Shown piece by piece: positions 24,925 to 37,973 of a stretch of DNA of 64,000 nucleotides. The stretch's first letter is position 1. Each line of letters starts with the position of its first letter. The DNA is taken from assembly GCA_047967505.1 (NCBI GenBank), contig CM106538.1. One strand, given 5' to 3'. Source of the stretch: Dipteris shenzhenensis. Lineage: Eukaryota > Polypodiophyta > Polypodiopsida > Gleicheniales. Made by a program: the position numbers and the translations under genes. The notes under the pieces were generated by a model that did no database searches, was not told the origin of the DNA, and saw nothing but the letters and a program-made list of their open reading frames with translations.

Positions 24925-26175
24925 ACTGTTTTCAAAGAAAAAGTCGTTTTTTGAGCTTTTCCATGTTCCGTTCGATGACAGAGACTCCATATTGACTTGT
25001 AGAGGCAACTATTGCTTACTTTTGGTGTCCACATTACTTCAGGAGCTTGGAAACACCTTCATTCTTGAATCTGAGATCATTTCAGTGGATTTCTGACTCA
25101 CTGTGTCAGTTCCTACGTTTTTTGCCCGGGTGTTGGAACTCAAGTTTGGAGCAACCATTTGCAGATCTGTCAGTTCTGGTGGACTCAAGAGGTCCTAAAA
25201 CTTCTATGTTGCTCATCATTCGCACTCTGGTGGAGTTTACAAACAGCTCTGTTTCAAAAAACGTTTTTCAGCCCGTGTGTTGGACCCAGTGATTGAGACC
25301 ACGGTTTCCAAAACCGTCTGTCCCATTATTGCGTTCCGGACGCCCAAAAACCCCTACCTGTCAGTTCTTGCGCAATTCGGTGGAGGATTTTCAGAGTTAT
25401 AGATCTCTATGTATTCGATTTCGTCTCTCTGTTATGCATTTTTCATTCTAAGGTTTTGAAACCTTAGATTTATGCCACATGGCAGTGGATAAGTGTTGAC
25501 TCCCATTTCTCACTCATCGGCGGTTGGGATTTTGGAGTTCTGGCAGAAGAGAGATATTTGCAGATTTTCTTGCTCATTCCGATTATGCAATGGCGCCCAT
25601 GTTTTGAGGCATCTCAGGTTCTATTTTCAGTAGCGCTCATTACCGTGGGACTATGATTTCTTGAGCATACCTTATGCAGATCACTCTGGTTGCAGTTTGA
25701 GCAGTGTGCGCTCATTCGTGGTGTGCATTGGGTTGCAGTGGATGATTTATAGGCCATTTGGATGCATTGCGGTCCTTATTGGATGCGCTGATAGGCCCAA
25801 ATTGCCTTGTGGGATGCTATTTTTATGGACGCTTTGCACATGGATGCTATTTTAAGCTGAGGGACAGCTTTGACACATTGCAGGTGATGCACTGATAGTG
25901 CTATGCTCTCTTGGATGAGATATTATTGATGCATGCGCCAGTGGACGGTGTTTATGCTTGAGTCATTTGGCACTTATTGGCATTTTCGTTTGGGCCAGAT
26001 TTGCTCATATGGATGCATAGTATATGCACATGAGTCAGATGCATCTTTTGATGCTTTGAGCTTTGAATTTTGGTGATATTTCACTCTATTGTGGCATACA
26101 CATTTGGGTGCACCTAGTATTTGGTGTGATTCTCTCTTGAGGCACTAGCATTTGGGATTTTGCTTTATTTGCATC
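24925..26175 (+). other. Leader of copia element 2a
   Basis: It aligns with the leader of element 2b (43751-45197) except for a deletion of about 193 bp at its start that removes the primer site, and about 20 bp extra near 24972. Frames of 60-80 codons here have no domains. It is probably untranslated. Confidence 0.7.
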
Positions 26176-29100
26176 ATGGCATCCTCTTCCACGTCTGAAA
26201 AGGAGTTTTTCAGCATTAAAAAGTTTGATGGGACAAACTTTTCTTTGTGGAAAGAACAAATAAGGAATGTGCTTATTCAAAAGAAGCAGATTAAACCCTT
26301 GGCAGTGATTGAAGCTAAGCTTGGAAATATGTCTGAGGATGATTGGAATGAGTTGGATGCATTAGCAAAGTCTACTATTAGACTTCATCTTGTAGAGTCT
26401 GTTTATTTCACAGTAGTAAATGAGCAGACTACGGAAGATTTGTGGAAGAAACTGTGTGCCACTTATGAGAAGGAAACCGCCTCTAATAAAGTTTACCTCA
26501 TGAAGAGGTTGTTTGAGCTGCAGATGAAGGAAGGGGTCTCCATTGCTTCTCACTTGAATGAATTCAATATTATTTTCAGCCAGCTTCAGGCTCAGAAAAT
26601 GAATTTTGATGCGGAGACTAAGGCAATATTTCTCTTATGTTCATTGCCATCCTCATGGGATACCTTCCGTACAGCTGTCAGTAACTCTGCACCTGGTGGA
26701 GTACTGAAATTTGATGATGTTGTGGGTAGCTTGTTGGCCGAGGAGATTAGACGGAAGTCTATGGATGGCAACAAGCAAGATGCAGCCTTAAATGTGCAAA
26801 GGGGTAGATCACAGTTCAGGGGGAAGTCCCAAGAAAGAGGGAAGTCTCGTAGCAAAATCCAGGGCACGGAACATTGAGTGTTACCATTGTGGCAAGAAGG
26901 GCCATATGAAAAAGGATTGCTACAAGCTGAAAAGAGAGCAAAAGGATAAGAAAAAGAATGCAAATTGGGGTGCAAATAAAAAGGAAGAGAGTCCAAGGGA
27001 CGACAAAGGAAAAGTGAAGATCGAGGAGATCAATGCAGTCACACATGATAGTGACAATGATGTTCTCTTCATGTCTACTTTATCTGCAGAGTTGCTTACC
27101 ACTTCAGATGATGCATATTCCCAGGATTGGATTTTGGATTCTGGTGCTTCATTCCATGTTACTCCCCATAGGGAATGGTTCTCCACTTATGACAGTGGAA
27201 AGACAGGTTGTGTGCATCTTGGAAATGACTATGCATGTGACATAGTGGGAGCAGGTGACATAAAGTTTTTTTTTGCAAATGGGTCTGCATTTGTTTTGAA
27301 ACATGTGAGACATGTGCCTAAGCTGACCAAGAGTCTTATTTCAGTGGGTCAACTAGATGATGCTGGTTTTCACACCACTTTTGGCTTTTAGAGTTGGAAA
27401 ATTAAGAAGGGCTCTATGCTTTTGGCCAGGGGTGCCAAGTGTGGGACTTTGTATCCCTTATATGTATCAGGGGTATTTGATCATGTTGTTGCAATAATCG
27501 AGCAGCCAAGCACTTCTTTGTGGCATTGCAGGTTGGGGCACATGAGCCAGAATGGAATGAAACTCTTATGCCGTTTGGGTTATGTACCACATTTGAGTTT
27601 CTCTGATTTTGAATTTTGTGAGCATTGTCTCTATGGGAAGCAGACTAAATCAGCCCATAAAAGAAGGGGAAAGAAAGAGTTTGAAAAGCTTGACTTGGTG
27701 CATTCAGATGTATGTGGTCCCATGCCTACATGGTCATTAGGCGGGGCTGAATACTATGTGACATTCATTGATGATGCAACTAGGAAAATGTGGGCTTATG
27801 CTATAGCTCGGAAGAGTGATGTGTTCCAGGTATTTCAGAAATGGCTGGCCTTGGTTGAGAATCAGTCAGGTAGAATGCTTAAATGCCTACGGACTGACAA
27901 TGGTGGAGAGTATCTCTCTCATGACTTTCAGCATTTCTGTGATACACGTGGGATTAAGAGGGAGCTCACATCCCCTCGTACTCTAGAGCAAAATCCAGTT
28001 GCAGAAAAGATGAACCGTACCATTCAAGAAAGGTTGCAACGCATGCTTTCCAATGCAAGTCTTTGGGCTGAGGCAATGAAAACTGCAGTGCATGTGATCA
28101 ATAGATCACCTAGTAAGAGTTTGGATGGTGGTATTCCTGAAGAGGCATGGAGTGGCAAGAAGCCCTCTTACTCTGATTTGCGTATATTTGGGTGTGAGGC
28201 ATATGCACATGTGCCAAAAGAGCTTCGAAAGAAGCTAGATCCTAAGTCTAGGAAATGCATCTTTCTGGGTTATGGTGAAAGTGGAGAGATGGGCTATCGT
28301 CTCTGGGATCCAAAAGCAAAGAAGATCATACGTAGCCATGATGTGGTCTTCAATGAGAAGAAGATGCATAAGGCACCCATGAGGGATGTGGAAATGAGGA
28401 GAACCACTTTCCAGGATGTGAATCCACCTGCATATGTTGATAGACAGCAAGCTATCCATGCACCAAATGTGCAAGAAATGGTACAACCAAGTACTCCCAT
28501 AGGTATACAATCAAGGGTAGATGATGGATCATCTATTGGTGGAAATGATGAGCCAAATGTGGCTGATATGCAAGTGGGACAGCAAGCTGAAATGCCCTTG
28601 AGAAGATCATCTAGAGTGTCTAGACCGCCTGATAGGTTTGTTCCAGGGGTAGACTATGTGATGCTTACTGATTGCGGGGAGCCTTCTTGCTACAAAGAGG
28701 CTATGATGCGTGAGGATCAATGCAAGTGGGAGTATGCTATGCAATCAGAGATGAGTTCACTTATGAAGAATAAGACTTGGGACTTGGTTTCTTTGCCACA
28801 TGGAAAGAAAGCATTGCCATGTAAATGGGTCTACAAAATGAAGGTCACAAGTGATGATGTGCCTAGGTACAAGGCCCGTTTGGTTGCTAAAGGGTTCAAG
28901 CAAGAGAAGGGTGTGGACTTTGATGAGATATTCTCTCCAGTTGTGAAGATGACCACACTTAGATGCATGCTTGGACTAGTGGCAGTAGAGGATATGGAGC
29001 TTATGCAAATGGATGTCAAGACAACTTTCTTGCATGGGGATTTGCATGAGGAAATTTACATGGTGCAGCCGGAAGGCTTTGAAGAAAAGGGCAAAGAGCA

Positions 29101-29446
29101 TTTAGTTTGCAAGCTGAAGAAGAGTCTCTATGGTCTTAAGCAAGCACCTAGAGAATGGTATCAGAAGTTTGATGCTTTCATTCAGTCCCAGGGTTTTAGA
29201 AGGAGTGAAATTGATCACTGCCTCTACACTAAAAGGGCTAAGGATAATAGCCTGATAATCTTGGCACTATATGTGGATGATATGCTATTGGCTAGCAAGA
29301 ATACTTATGAGCTAGATGCATTAAAGGCCAAGTTGCATGAGGCCTTTGATATGAAGGATTTGGGACTTGCAGGTCATATTCTTGGTATGTGCATCACGCG
29401 TGATCAGAGTAGGAAACTCCTTTGGCTTTCACAAAAAGAGTATGTT
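26176..29446 (+). pseudogene. gag-pol: Copia gag-pol polyprotein, broken (element 2a)
   Basis: The gag start is the ATG at 26176 (MASSSTSEKEFF). Gag carries the copia core (FDGTNFSLWKEQIRNVL, LWKKLCATYEKETASNKVYL). Near 26860 a one-base insertion, apparently one extra A, throws the frame to an early stop at 26875-26877. The next frame continues with an intact zinc knuckle, CYHCGKKGHMKKDC, protease (WILDSGASFHVT) and an in-frame TAG at 27389-27391. Beyond it lie the integrase zinc motif (WHCRLGH ... CEHCLYGKQ), the catalytic core (VHSDVCG, RTDNGGEY, VAEKMNRT) and reverse transcriptase with the YVDD box (ALYVDDMLLA). The frame runs out in satellite at 29447, before RNase H. It has two coding lesions plus the truncation. 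Confidence 0.9.
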
Positions 29447-30268
29447 ACCACTAGTGGGGAATGGTAGTGATGCCAATCTCATGCTGGCAACTATATAATG
29501 ACATTGAGATCATCAAACTCACATTTGCATTGGAATCGGACACCACTCTCCTATGATCACTAGAATACCCCTCCTAGAATAGTAGGCTAAACATTTGTAC
29601 AAGTGGAGAATGGCAGTGGTGCCAATCTCTTATTAGGCCCTAATAAATGGCATTGAGAAGCCTAAACTCACATGTGCATTCTTCTATGTAGTGATGACTG
29701 TCTCCACTTTGTAGAGATCATATGGATTTGTGTCAATCTGTGTGGAGAATGCCAGTAGTGGAGAATGGCAGTGGTGCCAATCTCATACCATGATGTGAAA
29801 ACATGCACAAGCAATCCTAAACTCACATGTGCATTTGTACTTTTGCCATTATCCTACTGCAGCGAATAAAATTAGTGGAATGTCAATCTATAGGTTTAGT
29901 TTGTCTAGATTACCACTAGTGGAGAATGGCAGTGATGCCAATCTCATGCTGGCAACTACATAATTTCATTGAGATCATCAAACTGACATGTGGAATGGAA
30001 TCGGACACCACTCTTCTATGATCACTAGAATACCCCTCCTAGAATAGTAGGGTAAACATTTGTACAATTGGAGAATGGCATGTGGTGCCAATCTCTTATT
30101 AGGCACTAAGAGATGGCATTGAGAAGCATAAACTGACATGTGCATTCTTCTATGTATTCTCCATAGAGATTGACACAAATCTCTATGGAGAATGGCAGTG
30201 GTGCCAATCTCATACCATGACCTGAAAACATGCGTTGGCACTTTTGCCATTATCCTACTACCATTCTC
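29447..30268 (-). repeat. Giant satellite, block R3 (inverted orientation)
   Basis: Monomer classes C, B and A in reverse complement, continuing the orientation of R2 on the other side of copia element 2a. The missing monomer parts at the two borders do not match each other as a simple insertion would. Confidence 0.95.
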
Positions 30269-30938
30269 ACAAGGACATTAAAATATTGGCTCATTATGAG
30301 AAACCTCATCATGGCCATATAGAAATATATAGAGGAGTGTAGAATTTGCAAATAGGAGAGCAAGCATCTTGAGCCACTATCAATATTGTCACATCCAAAT
30401 GAAAAAAATCATTCTTTTAATAAAAAGTGGTCATATCCCCCAGGCACTTGCTATGGTTTGTTACATCCATATGTATAAGAGTGTTCTATTCAAAAGCAGC
30501 CATAATTTTTTGTATATCAATCCAATTTTCTTCTCCATCGTCAATAAAATGTACTACGAACTTTCCGATATACGGACGTAGTAAATCGTTCATAAGCATG
30601 ACGAAGGTCGCTGGAGCATTGGTAAGTCCGAAGGGCATTACCAAAAACTCATAATGACCAGTGTAGAGAGGTGAACCTTTTAGATGCAAACTTGTCCATT
30701 TTCCTTCATTTGTATCCAAAGTAATTACAAATTTATGACCCCCTTAACTTGTGATTGATTGTTGAAGGTCTTCTACATTGAATTTGAACATTTGGAGTTA
30801 TAGCGCAAAAGTTATAGCTATTTTACTATTCTCTTAATATTCCATGCAATTAAGTTCTATTACTTGTATATATGTTTTTGTAAAATTAATTTAGGAAAAT
30901 ATAATGAATATTTCAATGTGACAATTTAGGCCATTCAG
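30269..30938 (-). mobile_element. Gypsy-type retrotransposon scrap
   Basis: A 670-bp non-satellite insert. Its minus strand at 30486-30750 encodes a Ty3/gypsy reverse transcriptase piece: [11 protein letters not shown], then [17 protein letters not shown], then a degenerate catalytic box FIDD. Upstream (about 30745) the frame has a stop. No LTR or other domain is recognisable. The insert lies where satellite orientation flips from minus to plus. Confidence 0.75.
30486..30750 (-). pseudogene. pol: Gypsy reverse transcriptase fragment
   Basis: About 80 residues of the palm/fingers region of a Ty3/gypsy reverse transcriptase, with the conserved [12 protein letters not shown] motif and FIDD in place of the usual Y[IL]DD. 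It lacks the rest of pol and is non-functional. Confidence 0.8.
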
Positions 30939-31277
30939 TACATAGAAGAATGCACATGTGAGTTTAGGATTCTCAATGCCATTTCTTAGGGCAAGCATGA
31001 GATTGGCATCACTGCCATTCTCCGCTAGTGGTAATCTAGACAAACTAAACCTATAGATTGACATTCCACTAATTTTATTGGCTCCAGTAGCATAATGGCA
31101 AAAGTACCAATGCACATGTGAGTTTAGGATTCCTTGTGCATGTTTTCAGGTCATGGTATGAGATTGGCACCACTGCCATTCTCGACTGGTGGCATTCTCC
31201 AGAGAGATTGACACAATTCCATATGATCTCTACACATCGAAGACTGTGATCACTACATAAAAGAATGCACATTACCA
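30939..31277 (+). repeat. Giant satellite, block R4 (plus orientation)
   Basis: Two monomers (C-like, then A) in plus orientation, caught between the gypsy scrap and an 80-bp unique insert. It ends abruptly after GCACATTACCA. Confidence 0.9.
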
Positions 31278-31357
31278 AACCTCATCCCAGACCCTGTGAA
31301 GATAAGTAACCGTCTGGAAGATGGCATCAACCTGAAGTGGTGTCATGGCAACTTTGC
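31278..31357. other. 80-bp unique insert at an orientation switch
   Basis: This sequence occurs nowhere else in the window. The forward frame is open (PNLIPDPVKISNRLEDGINL...), but the stretch is too short to assign. Satellite is in plus orientation before it and minus after it. Confidence 0.6.
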
Positions 31358-34300
31358 CACTGTGTAGAGATCATATGCAATTGTGTCAATCTCTTATTAG
31401 GCCCTGGAATTTCAATCTATAGGTTTAGTTTGTCTAGACTACCACTAGTGGGGAATGGCAGTGATGCCAATCTCATGCTGGCAACTATATAATGACATTG
31501 AGATCATCATACTCACATTTGGATTGGAATAGGACACCACTCTCCTATGATCACTAGAATACCCCTCCTAGAATAGTAGGGTAAACATTTGTATAAGTGG
31601 AGAATGGAAGTGGTGCCAATATCTTATTAGGCCTTAATAAATGGCATTAATAAGCCTAAACTCACATGTGCATTCTTCTACGTAGTGATCACTGTCTCCA
31701 CTTTGTAGAGATCATATGGATTTGTGTCAATCTCTGTGGAGAATGCCACCAGTGGAGAATGGCAGTGGTGCCAATCTCATACCATGACGTGAAAACATGC
31801 ACAAGGAATCCTAATCTCACATGTGCATTTGTACTTTTGCCATTATCCTACTGTACCCATAAAATTAGTGGAATGTCAATCTATAAGTCTAGTTTGTCTA
31901 GATTACCACTAGTGGAGAATGGGAGTGATGCCAATCTCACACTGGCAACTACATAATGTCACTGAGATCATCAAACTCACATGTGGAATGGAATCAAACA
32001 CCACTCTTCTATGATCACTAGAATACCCCTCCTAGAATAGTAGGGTAAACATTTGTACAAGTGGAGAATGGTAGTGGTGCCAATCTCTTATTAAGCCCTA
32101 AGAAATGGCATTGAGAAGCGTAAACTAACATGTGCATTCTTCTGTGTATTCTCCACAGAGATTGACACAAATCTCTGTGGAGAATGGCAGTGGTGCCAAT
32201 CTCATACCATGACCTGAAAACATGCAATTGCACTTTTGGCATTATCCTACTGCCATTCTTCGCTAGTGGTAATGTGCATTATTCTATGTAAGGATCACAG
32301 TCTCCAATGTGTAGATTTCATATGCAATTGTGTCAATCTCTGTGGAGAATGCCACCACTGCAGAATGGTAATGGTGCCAATCTCATACCATGACCTTAAA
32401 ACATGCACAAGGAATCCTAAACTCACATGTGCATTGGTACTTTTGCCATTATCCTACTGCAGCCAATAAAATTAGTGGAATGTCAATCTATAGATTTAGT
32501 TTGTCTAGATTACCACTAGCGAAGAATGGCAGTGATGCCAATCTCATGCTTGCCCTAAGAAATGGCATTGAGAATCCTAAACTCACATGTGCATTATTCT
32601 ATGTAGTGATCACTGTCTACGCGATGTAGAGATCAGATGGAATTGTGCCAATCTCTTATTAGGCCCTGGAATGTCAATCTATAGGTTTAGTTTTTCTGGA
32701 CTACCACTAGTGGGGATAGGCAGTGATGCCAATCTCATGATGGCAACTATATGATGACATTGTGATCATCAAACTCACGTTTGGATTGGGATCGGACACC
32801 ACTCTCCTATGATGACTAGAATACCCCTCCTAGAATAGTAGGGTAAACACTTGTACAAGTGGAGAATGGCAGTGGTGCCAATCTCTTATTAGGCCCTAAG
32901 AAATGGCATTCAGAAGCCTAAACTCACATGTGAATTCTTCTATGTAGTGATCACCGTCTCCACTGTGTAGAGATCATATGGAATTGTGTCAATCTCTGTG
33001 GAGAATGCCGCCAGTGGAGAATGGCAGTGGTGCTAATCTCATAACATGACCTGAAAACATGCACAAGGAATCCTAAACTCACATGTGCATTGGCACTTTT
33101 GCCATTATCCTACTGCAGCCAATAAAATTAGTGGAATGTCAATCTATAGGTTCAGTTTGTCTAGATTCCCACTAGCGGAGAATGGTAGTGATGCCAATCT
33201 CATGCTGTCTAGACTACCACTAGTGTGGAATGGAATCAGACACCACTCTCCTATGATCACTGGAAGACCCCTCCTAGAATAGTAGGGTAAACATTTGTAC
33301 AAGTGGAGAATGGCAATGGTGCCAATCTCTTATTAGGCCCTAGGAAATGGCATTGAGAAGCCAAAACTCACATGTGCATTCTTCTATGTAGTGATCACTG
33401 TCTCCGCTATGGAGAGATCATATGGAATTGTGTCAATCTCTGTGGAGAATGCCACCAATGGAGAATGGCGGTGGTGCCAATCTTATACCATGACCTGAAA
33501 ACATGCACAAGGAATCCTAAACTCACATGTGCATTGGCACTTTTGCCATTATCCTACTGCAGCCACTAAAATTAGTGGAATGTCAATCTGTAGGTGTAGT
33601 TTGTCTAGATTACCACTAGCGGAGAATGGCAGTGATGCCAATCTCATGTTGGCAACTACATAATGACACTGAGATCATCCAACTCACATCTGGAATGGAA
33701 TAGGACACCACTCCTATGATCATTGGAATACCCCTCCTATAATGGTAGGGTAAACATTTGTACAAGTGGAGAATGGCAGTGGTGCGAATCTCTTATTAGG
33801 CCCTAAGAAATGGCATTGAGAAGCCTAAACTCACATGTGTGGAGATCATATGGATTTGTGTCAATCTCTTTGGAGAATGCCACCAATTGAGAATGGCAGT
33901 GGTGCCAATCTCATACCATGACCTGACAACATGCACAAGGAATCCTAAACTCACATGTGCATTCCTCTATGTAGTGATCACTGTCTCCGCTGTGTAGAGA
34001 TCATATGGAATTTTGTCAATCTCTGAGATCATCAAACTCACATGTGGAATGGATTAGGACACCACTCTCCTATGATCATTGGAACCCCTCCTATAATAGT
34101 AGGGTAAACATTTGTACAAGTGGAGAATGGCAGTGGTGCCAATCTCTTATCAGGCCCTAAGAAATAGCATTGAGAAGCCTAAACTCACATGTGCAGAGAT
34201 CATATGGATTTGTGTCAATCTCTGTGGAGGAGAATGGCAGTGGTGCCAATCTCATACCATGACCTGACAACATGCACAAGGAATCCTAAACTCACATGTG

Positions 34301-35580
34301 CATTCCTCTATGTAGTGATCACTGTCTCTGCTGTGTAGAGATCATATAGAATTGTGTCAATCTCTGTGGAGAATGCCACCAGTGGAGAATGGTAATGGTG
34401 CCAATCTCATTCCATGCCTGAAAACATGCACAAGCAATCCTAATCTCACATGTGCATTCTTCTATGTAGTGATCACTGTCTCCACTGTGTAGAGATCATA
34501 TGGAATTTTGTCAATCTCTATGGAGAATGCCACTAGTGGAGAATGGTAGTGGTGCCAATCTCGTACCATGACCTGAAAACATGCACAAGGAATCCTAAAC
34601 TCACATGTGCATTCTTCTATGTAGTGATCACTGTCTCCGCTGTGTAGAGATCATATGGAATTGTGTCAATCTCTGAGATCATAAAACTCACATGTGGAAT
34701 GGATTAGGACACCACTCTCCTATGATCATTGGAACCCCTCCTATAATAGTAGGGTAAACATTTGTACAAGTGGAGAATGGCAGTGGTGCCAATCTCTTAT
34801 CAGGCTTTAAGAAATAGCATTGAGAAGCCTAAACTCACATGTGCAGAGATGATATGGATTTGTGTCAATCTCTGTGGAGGAGAATTGCAGTGGTGCCAAT
34901 CTCATACCATGACCTGAAAACATGCACAAGGAATCCTAAACTCAAATGTGCATTCTTCTATGTAGTAAAAACTGTCTTCGCTGTGTAGAGATCATATGGA
35001 ATTGTGTCAATCTCTGTGGAGAATGCCACCATTGGAGAATGGCAGTGGTGCCAATCTCACACCATGAGCTGAAAACATGCACAAGGAATCCTAAACTCAC
35101 ATGTGCATTAGCACTTTTGCCATTATCCTACTGCCATTCTCCGCTAGTGGTAATGTGCATTCTCCTATCTAGTGATCACTGTCTCCATCATATAAATTTG
35201 TGTCAATCTCTGTGGACAATGCCACCAGTGGAGAATGGGAGTGGTGCCAATCTCATACCATGTCCTGAAAGCATGCACAAGGAATCCTAAACTCACATGT
35301 GCATTGGCACTTTTGCCATTATCCTACTGCCATTCTCCGCTAGTGGTAATGTGCATTCTTCTATGTAGTGATCACAGTCTTCGATGTGTAGAGATCATAT
35401 GGAATTGTGTCAATCTCTCTGGAGAATGCCACCAGTGGAGAATGGCAATGGTGCCAATCTCATACCATGACATTAAAACATGCACACGGAATCCTAAACT
35501 CACATTGCATTGGTACTTTTGCCATTATCCTACTGTAGCAAATAAAATTAGTGGAATGTCTATCTATAGGTTTAGTTTGT
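31358..35580 (-). repeat. Giant satellite, block R5 (inverted orientation)
   Basis: Its reverse complement matches, in order, 55.1-55.95 kb followed by 61.4-64 kb. Shared markers are the CTCCTCCACAGAG variant, a short AGGGGTTCC variant, and the monomer ending in CTAGTGTGGAATGG (33.2 kb versus 62.66 kb). It is therefore an inverted copy of the same higher-order block. Its right end at 35580 breaks inside a class C monomer. Confidence 0.9.
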
Positions 35581-36491
35581 AGTAGTCTAGACAAACTAAA
35601 CCTCTAGATTGACATTCCAGGGCCTAATAAGAGATTGACACAATTGCATATGATCTCTACACAGGGGAGACAGTGATCACTACATAGAAGAATGCACATG
35701 TGAGTTTAGGATTCTCAATGCCATTCTCCCCTAGTGGTAATCTTAGGGCAAGCATGAGATTGGCATCACTACCATTCTCCGCTAGTGGTAATCTAGACAA
35801 ACTAAACCTATAGATTGACATTCCACTAATTTTATTGGCTGCAGTAGGATAATGGCAAAAGTGCCAATGCACATGTGAGTTTAGGATTCCTTGTGCATGT
35901 TTTCAGGTCATGGTATGAGATTGGCACCACTGCCATTCTCCACTGGTGGCATTCTCCATAGAGATTGACACAATTCCATATGATCTCTACATAGAGGAGA
36001 TAGTGATCACTACATAGAAGAATGCACATGTGAGTTTAGGCTTCTCAATGCTATTTTCTAGGGCCTAATAAGAGATTGGCACCACTGCCATTCTCCACTT
36101 GTACAAATGTTTACCCTACTGTTCTAGGAGTGGTATTCCAGTGATCATAGGAGAGTGGTGGCCGATTCAAATCCAAATGTGAGTTTGATGATCTCAATGT
36201 CATTATATAGTTGCGAGCATGAGATTGGCATCACTGCCATTCCCCACTAGTGGTAGTCTAGACAAACTAAACCTATAGATTGACATTCCAGGGCCTAATA
36301 AGAGATTGACACAATTCCATGTGATCTCTACACACTGGAGACAGTGATCACTACATAGAAGAATGCACATGTGAGTTTAGGATTCTCAATGCCATTTCTT
36401 AGGGCCTAATAAGAGATTGGCACCACTGCCATTCTTTGTTAGTGGTAATCTAGATAAACTAAACCTATAGATTGATGTTTACGCTACTATT
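35581..36491 (+). repeat. Giant satellite, block R6 (plus orientation)
   Basis: Plus-orientation monomers from the fold-back junction at 35580 to the insertion point of the gag-only element. The last five bases, CTATT (36487-36491), are duplicated on the far side of that element. Confidence 0.95.
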
Positions 36492-36787
36492 TATTGGTAA
36501 ACTGAAAGGAAAGGAAAGAGTGGACACAAACTCAGAATACTTGCATTACTTGCTTGTAGAATGAAGAAGAGTGAGGTCCTTAAGTAGGCACCTCATACAT
36601 GCTCACTGACATCACTGATGACTTCAGAGCTCCACAATCATCTCCTCAATCTGCTCCTAGATTCTCTCAATCATCCTATGTGGCTCTCCACCACCTAACT
36701 GTGCTTGTGGGCACCTAACTGTGCCTCTAGCACTCACACATAGAAACCAAGGTGTGCCTGATGCATGCACCTTGAGATATCCCATCA
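36492..36787 (-). repeat. 3' LTR of the gag-only element
   Basis: On the plus strand it begins TATTGGTAAACTG (first dinucleotide mutated from TG) and ends ATATCCCATCA. It differs from the other LTR by five substitutions in 296 bp. Confidence 0.9.
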
Positions 36788-37160
36788 AACCCCCCCTCAA
36801 GGGAATGCCTCAGGCTATGTCAAGGATACATCTAGTCTCATAGTTTCTCATGCCATCTCATGGTGGTCAAGGATAAATCTATGGCTAGGTTCTCATGCTA
36901 GCAAGGGTTCCCATGGGTGTAAGGTAAACAAAAGGGATACAAAAAGACCTTCCAATGGTTATCTCCCCTGCATGTACATGCACACAATGTCTGCAAGAGG
37001 TACCATGGAGCAAAACATACACATGGCCTACATCATAAGGTGACCAGAGGTGTTTACAAAACACACAAAACACAATAATTTATTTCATTCATTTTGGAGG
37101 ACTATCCAGGCTGAGTACCTTGACATAAAAAGAGAGATCTGGAGCATACATAGAGATGTT

Positions 37161-37973
37161 TTAAAATGCATAATCTTCAAAGGATGCCTCATCTTGTGGA
37201 GGCTCATCAACTGAAAGTAGATTTGATTTTTCTGTCTTTGCTTTGGCTCTGCAAAACTTCTCATTATGGTTGTTCTTGCCACAGTGCTTGCATGGATTAA
37301 TTTTGAAGCAGTCCTTTGAAAGGTGATTTGTCTTTCCACAGTGATTGCAAGGGGTATACTTGCCCTTCTGGACTTTTATAGCATAAACAGTGTCATTGCC
37401 TTTCCTGAGCTCCATATGCCTTTCTTCTTCTTGGAGAGCAGAGATAATACCTTCAAGATTAGGATTAGGAAGATTTTTCAAAGTGGTAACTATGTGATCA
37501 TAATCTTCAGGCATACTCTTAAGTAACACTGCCATAGCATCATCTGGAGTGATAGGAGAATTGATAGAAGCTAATTGAGTCATAAGACTCTGCATATAGT
37601 TGACATGAGCTGCCAAAGTAGTACCACTAACCATCTTCAATTCAAAGAAAGAGATTTTAAGTGATAGTTTAGAGATGTGAGAGCTAGCACCAAAAATCAT
37701 GTCAAGCTTCTGCCAAGCTTCTGAAGGAGACTCCAAGTCAGAGATATGGTGAATATAATCATCTCCTAAAGCAAGAGCAATGATACCATATGCTTTTTCT
37801 TCTCTAGCTGGATCCCTTGAGGATTCTCCAGCATTGGAGGCCGTAGAAGAAGCGGTAGGAGTCGGTTTGACAAGTCCCCATAAGTTCTCCCTCATCAATG
37901 CAAATTTCACCTTCATCTGCCATGTGTGGAAGCCCTTTCCATTGAACTTCTCTAGATTCAATAGGGTAGCCAT
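37161..37973 (-). CDS. gag: Copia-type Gag of the gag-only element
   Basis: The capsid/nucleocapsid protein packages element RNA into virus-like particles in the cytoplasm. I choose the ATG at 37971-37973 (MATLLNLEKFNGKGFHTWQ), because the fold begins there; the open frame extends upstream to 38084. About 270 residues: a copia gag core (FNGKGFHTWQMKVKFALM, then SPSEAWQKLDMIFGASSH, then LLKSMPEDYDHIVTTLK) followed by two zinc knuckles, CNHCGKTNHLSKDC and CKHCGKNNHNEKFC, and an acidic tail ending FEDYAF. The frame is intact, with all eight zinc ligands present. Nothing downstream encodes pol: about 370 bp of non-coding sequence separate the stop from the LTR. An intact gag beside a missing pol implies selection for gag function, or recent origin. 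Confidence 0.9.
   Translation of the reverse strand: MATLLNLEKFNGKGFHTWQMKVKFALMRENLWGLVKPTPTASSTASNAGESSRDPAREEKAYGIIALALGDDYIHHISDLESPSEAWQKLDMIFGASSHISKLSLKISFFELKMVSGTTLAAHVNYMQSLMTQLASINSPITPDDAMAVLLKSMPEDYDHIVTTLKNLPNPNLEGIISALQEEERHMELRKGNDTVYAIKVQKGKYTPCNHCGKTNHLSKDCFKINPCKHCGKNNHNEKFCRAKAKTEKSNLLSVDEPPQDEASFEDYAF

Larger units (their letters stand above)
24757..29446 (+). mobile_element. Copia element 2a, 3'-truncated, primer site lost
   Basis: A plus-strand copia begins with a short LTR (24757-24924), followed by a leader of about 1.25 kb, gag and most of pol. It stops within the reverse transcriptase/RNase H connection at about 29446, where satellite resumes (ACCACTAGTGGGG). RNase H and the 3' LTR are missing. 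Compared with element 2b, about 193 bp just after the LTR, including the primer site, are deleted. It is dead both by structure and by coding lesions. Confidence 0.9.

Noticed and set aside
24925-26175. Possible small genes in the element 2a leader (frames of 60-81 codons)
   Set aside because: The equivalent frames are only partly kept in element 2b and show no domain. The stretch sits between the LTR and gag.
29447-30268. 3' LTR of copia element 2a expected here
   Set aside because: The sequence is ordinary inverted satellite. Nothing resembles the LTR at 24757-24924.
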